Assembly: GCF_022662495.1 (NCBI RefSeq)
Contig: NZ_JAKPBU010000011.1
Location: forward strand, 347,019-411,018
Direction: 5' to 3'
DNA: 64,000 bases
DNA from: Lysobacter sp. M2-1
GTDB taxonomy: Bacteria; Pseudomonadota; Gammaproteobacteria; Xanthomonadales; Xanthomonadaceae
The notes beneath the pieces were generated by a model that ran no database searches, had not been told where the DNA came from, and saw only the letters and a list, made by a program, of their open reading frames with translations. A program made the translations under genes and the position numbers. The number at the start of each line of letters is the position of its first letter. Position 1 is the first letter of the stretch. Shown here piece by piece: positions 60,807 through 64,000 of the stretch.

Positions 60807-60934
60807 GTAGGAGCGCCGCTTCGGCGCGATCATCATCCCGGTTGATCAGGTCGCGCCGAAGCGCGGCCCCGGCGCCTGGTGTGCCCCCACACCCCGCCGG
60901 CCCCCCCCCCCCCCCCCCCCCCCCCCGCTCCTAC
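60807..60934. repeat. Interrupted REP pair with a 26-base poly-C tract
   Basis: GTAGGAGCGCCGCTTCGGCG (from 60807) is one REP copy. Its mirror is broken in two: TCGCGCCGAAGCG at 60851-60863 and CGCTCCTAC at 60926-60934. Between them lies GC-rich sequence and an uninterrupted run of 26 C (60901-60926). The stretch separates the DUF4426 gene from the convergent binding-protein gene. Confidence 0.75.
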
Positions 60935-60939
60935 AAGAG

Positions 60940-61731
60940 TTACCGCGTTGCCCAGGCCCGCACGACCTTGGCGATTTCCTGCACTCCATCGGTCAGCGCC
61001 GCCGGTCCGGGCTGCAGGATCAGCGGGGACTTCACCTCGTGCAGCTCGCCGTCGCGCACCGCGGGAATCGCCTGCCAGCCCAGGCGGGCGGCGACCTTGT
61101 CGGGACGGAATTTCTTGCCGCACCAGGAGCCCAGGATCAGGTCGGGCGCGCGGCGGATCACCTCGTCCGGGTCTTCAAGGATCCGCGCCTTGGCCAGCGG
61201 TTCGAGCGCACGTTCGGGAAAGATGTCGTCCCCGCCGGCGATCCGGATCAGCTCCGCCACCCAGCGGATACCCGTGATCGGCGGTTCGTCCCATTCCTCG
61301 AAGTACACCTTCGGCCGGCGCGGCAGGGCCGCGCTTGCGCGTTCGATGTCGTCCAGCCCCGCCCGCAGTCCGTCCGCATAGGCCTGCGCGCGCGGCCCGG
61401 CGCCCACCAGCGCGCCGAGCCGCACCACGTAATCCAGGATGCCCGCCACGCTGCGGTGGTTGCTGATCCACACTTCGACCCCGTTGCGGATCAGCTCGGC
61501 GGCGATGTCGGCCTGGATATCGGAGAAGCCGACCACGAAATCCGGCTGCAGCTTCAGGATCTCACCGATCTTCGCGCTGGTGAACGCGCTGACCTTGGGT
61601 TTTTCCCGGCGCGCGATCGCTGGCCGCACGGTGAAGCCGCTGATGCCGACGATGCGCTGCTGCTCGCCGAGCGCGTACAGCACCTCGGTGGGTTCCTCTG
61701 TGAGGCAGACGATCCGCTGCGGACCGGACAT
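60940..61731 (-). CDS. Cobalamin-type substrate-binding domain protein (BtuF-like), no signal peptide
   Basis: A 263-residue protein of the periplasmic binding fold with the TroA/BtuF-like features: RIVCLTEEPTEVLYALGEQQRIVGISGF and GEILKLQPDFVVGFSDIQADIAAEL in the first lobe, DLILGSWCGKKF in the second. It lacks a visible signal peptide, so it is unlikely to work as a classic periplasmic receptor and no ABC partner is adjacent. Might bind cobalamin or a metal chelate in the cytoplasm. Last in pdxH-GNAT-btuF-like, five bases from the GNAT. Confidence 0.82.
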   Translation of the reverse strand: MSGPQRIVCLTEEPTEVLYALGEQQRIVGISGFTVRPAIARREKPKVSAFTSAKIGEILKLQPDFVVGFSDIQADIAAELIRNGVEVWISNHRSVAGILDYVVRLGALVGAGPRAQAYADGLRAGLDDIERASAALPRRPKVYFEEWDEPPITGIRWVAELIRIAGGDDIFPERALEPLAKARILEDPDEVIRRAPDLILGSWCGKKFRPDKVAARLGWQAIPAVRDGELHEVKSPLILQPGPAALTDGVQEIAKVVRAWATR

Positions 61732-61736
61732 CCCGG

Positions 61737-62225
61737 TCAGTCCGATACCAGCGGCTTGCGGAAATACACCACGCGTTCGGTTTCCTCGAACCCGCAGGCC
61801 GCGTGCGCGACATGCGATGCGGCATTATCGAGCAGCGCATCGGATGCCAGTTCGCTGCAGCCGCGCTCCTGCGACCAGCATTCCACCGCCGCCACCAGGG
61901 CACGGCCGACACCGCGCCCGCGCCATTCCGGCGCCACGTACCACCCCTCCAGAAACCCCACCGGCGAGCTGCCGGTGCCGTTGACGTAATCGTGGCGCAA
62001 GGTCGCCTCGGCAAACCCGATGGCGCTGCCGCCGGCATCGCAGGCCAGGAACGCCACTGCGTCGCGCGCGGCGTCGATCTGGCGCGCCATCTCCGCCGTG
62101 GCGGCCACATCCGCTTCGTCCGGCCACAGCGCCACGCGCATCGCGCTCCAGGCCGGCGCGTCGGCGAGCGTGGCCGGACGCACGTCGAACCCCGCGTGCG
62201 CCCGGGGCGTGCCTTCCGCGCTCAC
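61737..62225 (-). CDS. GNAT acetyltransferase resembling AAC(6')-I aminoglycoside acetyltransferases
   Basis: A 162-residue GNAT. The match to chromosomal AAC(6')-I enzymes is strong along the second half: [20 protein letters not shown], then [20 protein letters not shown] (acetyl-CoA loop RGRGVGRA, 102-109), then [20 protein letters not shown] and [16 protein letters not shown]. Those enzymes acetylate the 6' amine of aminoglycosides; actual drug activity here is not proven. It starts with GTG overlapping the pdxH stop (GTGA). Confidence 0.8.
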   Translation of the reverse strand: MSAEGTPRAHAGFDVRPATLADAPAWSAMRVALWPDEADVAATAEMARQIDAARDAVAFLACDAGGSAIGFAEATLRHDYVNGTGSSPVGFLEGWYVAPEWRGRGVGRALVAAVECWSQERGCSELASDALLDNAASHVAHAACGFEETERVVYFRKPLVSD

Positions 62226-62818
62226 GGAAACAGCATCCGCTTGGTCCACACGCTGGCCGCGTCGCGCTCGTAGAGCCAGCGCTCGTGCAGGCGGAATTGC
62301 GCGCCGTACCAGAATTCGATCCGGCGCGGGCGCACACGCAGGCCGGTCCAGCGCGGCGGACGCGGAATCTCGCGGCCTTGGAAGTCGGCTTCCATGCGCT
62401 GGCAGCGTTGCTCGAACGTCTCGGCGGATTCCAGGGTCTCGGACTGCTTCGATGCCCACGCGCCGACCTGGCTGCCGCGCGGACGCGAGGCGAAATAGGC
62501 ATCGGCTTCATCGGCCGGCACTTCATGCACCCGGCCCTCGATGCGCACCTGCACGCCATCGCGCACCCGCGGCCAGTGGAACAGCAGGGCGGCGTGGGGA
62601 TTGGCCTGCAGTTCGCGGCCCTTGCGGCCATCGAGGTGGGTGTAGAAGGCGAAACCGCGCGCGTCGTGCGACTTGAGCAGCACCATCCGTACCGACGGCC
62701 GCGCGTCCAGGGTCGAGGTGGCGACGGCCATCGCGGTGCGGTCGGGCTCGCCCGCGGCCAGCGCTTCGTCGAACAGGCGATCGAACGTGTCCAGCGCTTC
62801 GGCGTAAAGGTCGGTCAT
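62222..62818 (-). CDS. pdxH: Pyridoxamine 5'-phosphate oxidase
   Basis: A 198-residue FMN oxidase making PLP. FMN and substrate contacts appear in [57 protein letters not shown] and [22 protein letters not shown]. The start is at [12 protein letters not shown]; the upstream open frame is arginine-rich and unlike the family. Works with the PLP-handling YggS encoded nearby. Confidence 0.95.
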   Translation of the reverse strand: MTDLYAEALDTFDRLFDEALAAGEPDRTAMAVATSTLDARPSVRMVLLKSHDARGFAFYTHLDGRKGRELQANPHAALLFHWPRVRDGVQVRIEGRVHEVPADEADAYFASRPRGSQVGAWASKQSETLESAETFEQRCQRMEADFQGREIPRPPRWTGLRVRPRRIEFWYGAQFRLHERWLYERDAASVWTKRMLFP

Positions 62819-62880
62819 CGAATCGCGATCCAGTCGTTTTCGGGGCCGCGCACGGCGGCGACGTGGGCTATTGTCGCGCG

Positions 62881-63705
62881 ATGGACCCGACCACGCACCC
62901 GACTTGCGGCCATGGCTTCGCACCGGCCTTCGTGGAACGCGTGCTCGTAGACGCGCTGCTGGCCACCCGGAGCGATGCCGCGCCTTGCTACGGCATCACC
63001 GGCCTGCAGGGCAGCGGCAAGACCACGCTGGCCCACCAGGTCACCGCGCTGGCAGCGCAGCGTGGGCGCAGCGTGACGGTGCTGTCGATCGACGACTTCT
63101 ACCTGGACCAGCCCAAACGCGAATCGCTCGCACGCGAGGTGCACCCACTGCTCGCCACGCGCGGCCCACCGGGCACGCACGACCTCGCACTGGCGTGCGC
63201 CACGATCGACGCACTGTGCGCGGGCGAAAGCGAGCTCCTGCCACGATTCGACAAGCTCACCGATCGCCGGATACCGCAATCCGGATGGCCAAACTCCGGG
63301 CGTACGGACCTGGTGATCCTGGAAGGCTGGTTCAACCAGGTGCCGCCCCAGACCGACACGGAGCTGGCCCCGCCGGTCAACGCGCTCGAACGCGACGAGG
63401 ATGCGCAGGGCACCTGGCGGCGCTACTGCAACACTGCGCTGGGCCGCGACTACCCCGCGCTGTGGCGGCGCATCGACCGGTCGCTGTTCCTGCAGGGACC
63501 GGGCTTCGAGGTCGTGCCGGCCTGGCGCTGGCAACAGGAACAGACCCTGCAGGCGGCGAACCCGGGGCGCCACGCAATGACCCAGGCGCAGGTGCTGCGT
63601 TTCGTGCAGTTCTTCGAGCGGGTCAGCCGGCAGGCGCTGGCGACGCTGCCGGGAATCGCCGATGTGGTGGTGCGGCTAGATGGGATGCGGCGGGTACAGA
63701 GCTGA
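62881..63705 (+). CDS. P-loop kinase, D-glycerate 3-kinase-like
   Basis: A 274-residue P-loop kinase of the phosphoribulokinase/glycerate-kinase type. Walker A is GLQGSGKT (41-48) in [33 protein letters not shown] is the Walker B/lid region and [17 protein letters not shown] is characteristic of plant-type and yeast Tda10-type glycerate kinases. FEGWF-like [10 protein letters not shown] follows. Substrate not proven. Divergent from pdxH by 62 bases. Confidence 0.86.
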   Translation: MDPTTHPTCGHGFAPAFVERVLVDALLATRSDAAPCYGITGLQGSGKTTLAHQVTALAAQRGRSVTVLSIDDFYLDQPKRESLAREVHPLLATRGPPGTHDLALACATIDALCAGESELLPRFDKLTDRRIPQSGWPNSGRTDLVILEGWFNQVPPQTDTELAPPVNALERDEDAQGTWRRYCNTALGRDYPALWRRIDRSLFLQGPGFEVVPAWRWQQEQTLQAANPGRHAMTQAQVLRFVQFFERVSRQALATLPGIADVVVRLDGMRRVQS

Positions 63706-63859
63706 ACGTCGCCACGCGCGCCTTGGCTCCTTCGCTGGCCCACCCTGCGGCGTGCGGCCGCGTTGGTTGATGGTTCCCTGGTGCCGTCGTTCCTGCGCAG
63801 GCGGGGACCCAAGGACGTTGTCGCTGCGTTGCGGGGCCCGACATTTCGCTCTTAGGAGC
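63706..63859. repeat. Flank of the second palindromic element copy
   Basis: From 63706 to 63859 no gene is seen. 63795-63859 matches the flank at 37655-37728: GCAGGCGGGGACCCAAGGAC followed by a short variable part and TTAGGAGC before the element end. The shared flank shows the repeat unit extends left of the terminal hairpin. Confidence 0.55.
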
Positions 63860-64000
63860 AGAGCTTTCGCCTGCGGCGAGTTACTTTCTTTGCTGGTGCA
63901 AAGAAAGTAACCAAAGAAAGCACCTCAATGGATCCAGATCGCTCAAGGAATGCGGATGCCGAAGCAATTTTCGGACTCGCCATCCATGGCTCGATCCGAA
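63860..64000. repeat. Second copy of the palindromic element, cut by the window edge
   Basis: These 141 bases match 37729-37870 with one single-base difference, the loss of a C in the GCCTGCCGGCGAG stretch (here GCCTGCGGCGAG). The terminal hairpin and the first inner segment (GAAGCAATTTTCGGACTCGC) are identical. The rest of the element should continue beyond the edge. Confidence 0.85.

Overview
The window is chromosomal DNA from a high-GC gammaproteobacterium of the order Lysobacterales (Xanthomonadales), most likely the family Lysobacteraceae (a Lysobacter, Luteimonas or Pseudoxanthomonas relative). The clues are an Rrf2-type regulator heading a sufBCDS operon, the cluster lptC-lptA-lptB-rpoN-hpf-ptsN-hprK-rapZ followed by EIIA-HPr-EI-mgtE, a bifunctional manC next to amgK-murU, an XVIPCD-tailed type IV secretion effector, and the dispersed repeats. 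There are no rRNA or tRNA genes, prophage or insertion sequences with a transposase that I can see. Almost every base is in housekeeping genes packed with 1-4 base overlaps.

Layout. 1-185: 5' end of a SET-domain protein gene. 496-7315: Fe-S cluster assembly operon (Rrf2 regulator, sufB, an ACT-domain gene, sufC, sufD, sufS, a small membrane protein, a GNAT, a Rieske ferredoxin). 7437-9602: Fur-box TonB-dependent siderophore receptor. 9881-12687: HutD-like protein, ComEA-like protein, M20 peptidase. 12828-15779: a probable antibacterial type IV secretion effector (lytic transglycosylase + NlpC/P60-like + peptidoglycan-binding + XVIPCD domains) with its putative immunity lipoprotein. 16160-27386: GlsB-like membrane protein, assimilatory sulfate reduction (cysJ, cysI, cysH, cysB, cysG), interrupted by a three-gene cassette likely to oxidise and cleave glycosides through 3-keto sugars. 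27404-30632: manC, amgK, murU (sugar nucleotides and MurNAc recycling). 30637-35833: hda-perM-DUF2066 diverging from purM-(membrane protein)-purN. 35886-37383: two tandem DUF3108 proteins. 37384-38302: repeat region with a near-palindromic element of about 493 bp. 38303-43429: murA, ibaG, kdsD, kdsC, lptC, lptA, lptB (LPS and peptidoglycan precursors). 43475-52224: rpoN, hpf, regulatory PTS (ptsN, hprK, rapZ, EIIA-Man, HPr, EI) and mgtE. 52244-63705: esterase lipoprotein, pyrB-ruvX-yqgE, tag, FKBP isomerase, pilT-pilU, yggS-proC-DUF4426, cobalamin-type binding protein, AAC(6')-like acetyltransferase, pdxH, and a glycerate-kinase-like P-loop kinase. 63706-64000: the start of a second copy of the palindromic element.

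How the parts fit. The suf operon and the adjacent Fur-controlled receptor are the iron block. CysJIH-CysG with CysB makes a complete sulfite-reduction module including its siroheme cofactor. kdsD/kdsC/lptCAB/murA/amgK/murU/manC together feed the cell envelope. The HPr kinase, RapZ, PtsN and sigma-54 genes form a nitrogen/carbon signalling block with no sugar permease. The most notable locus is the effector-immunity pair at 12.8-15.8 kb; the most notable non-coding feature is the long inverted-repeat element at 37.7-38.2 kb and its second copy at the right edge.
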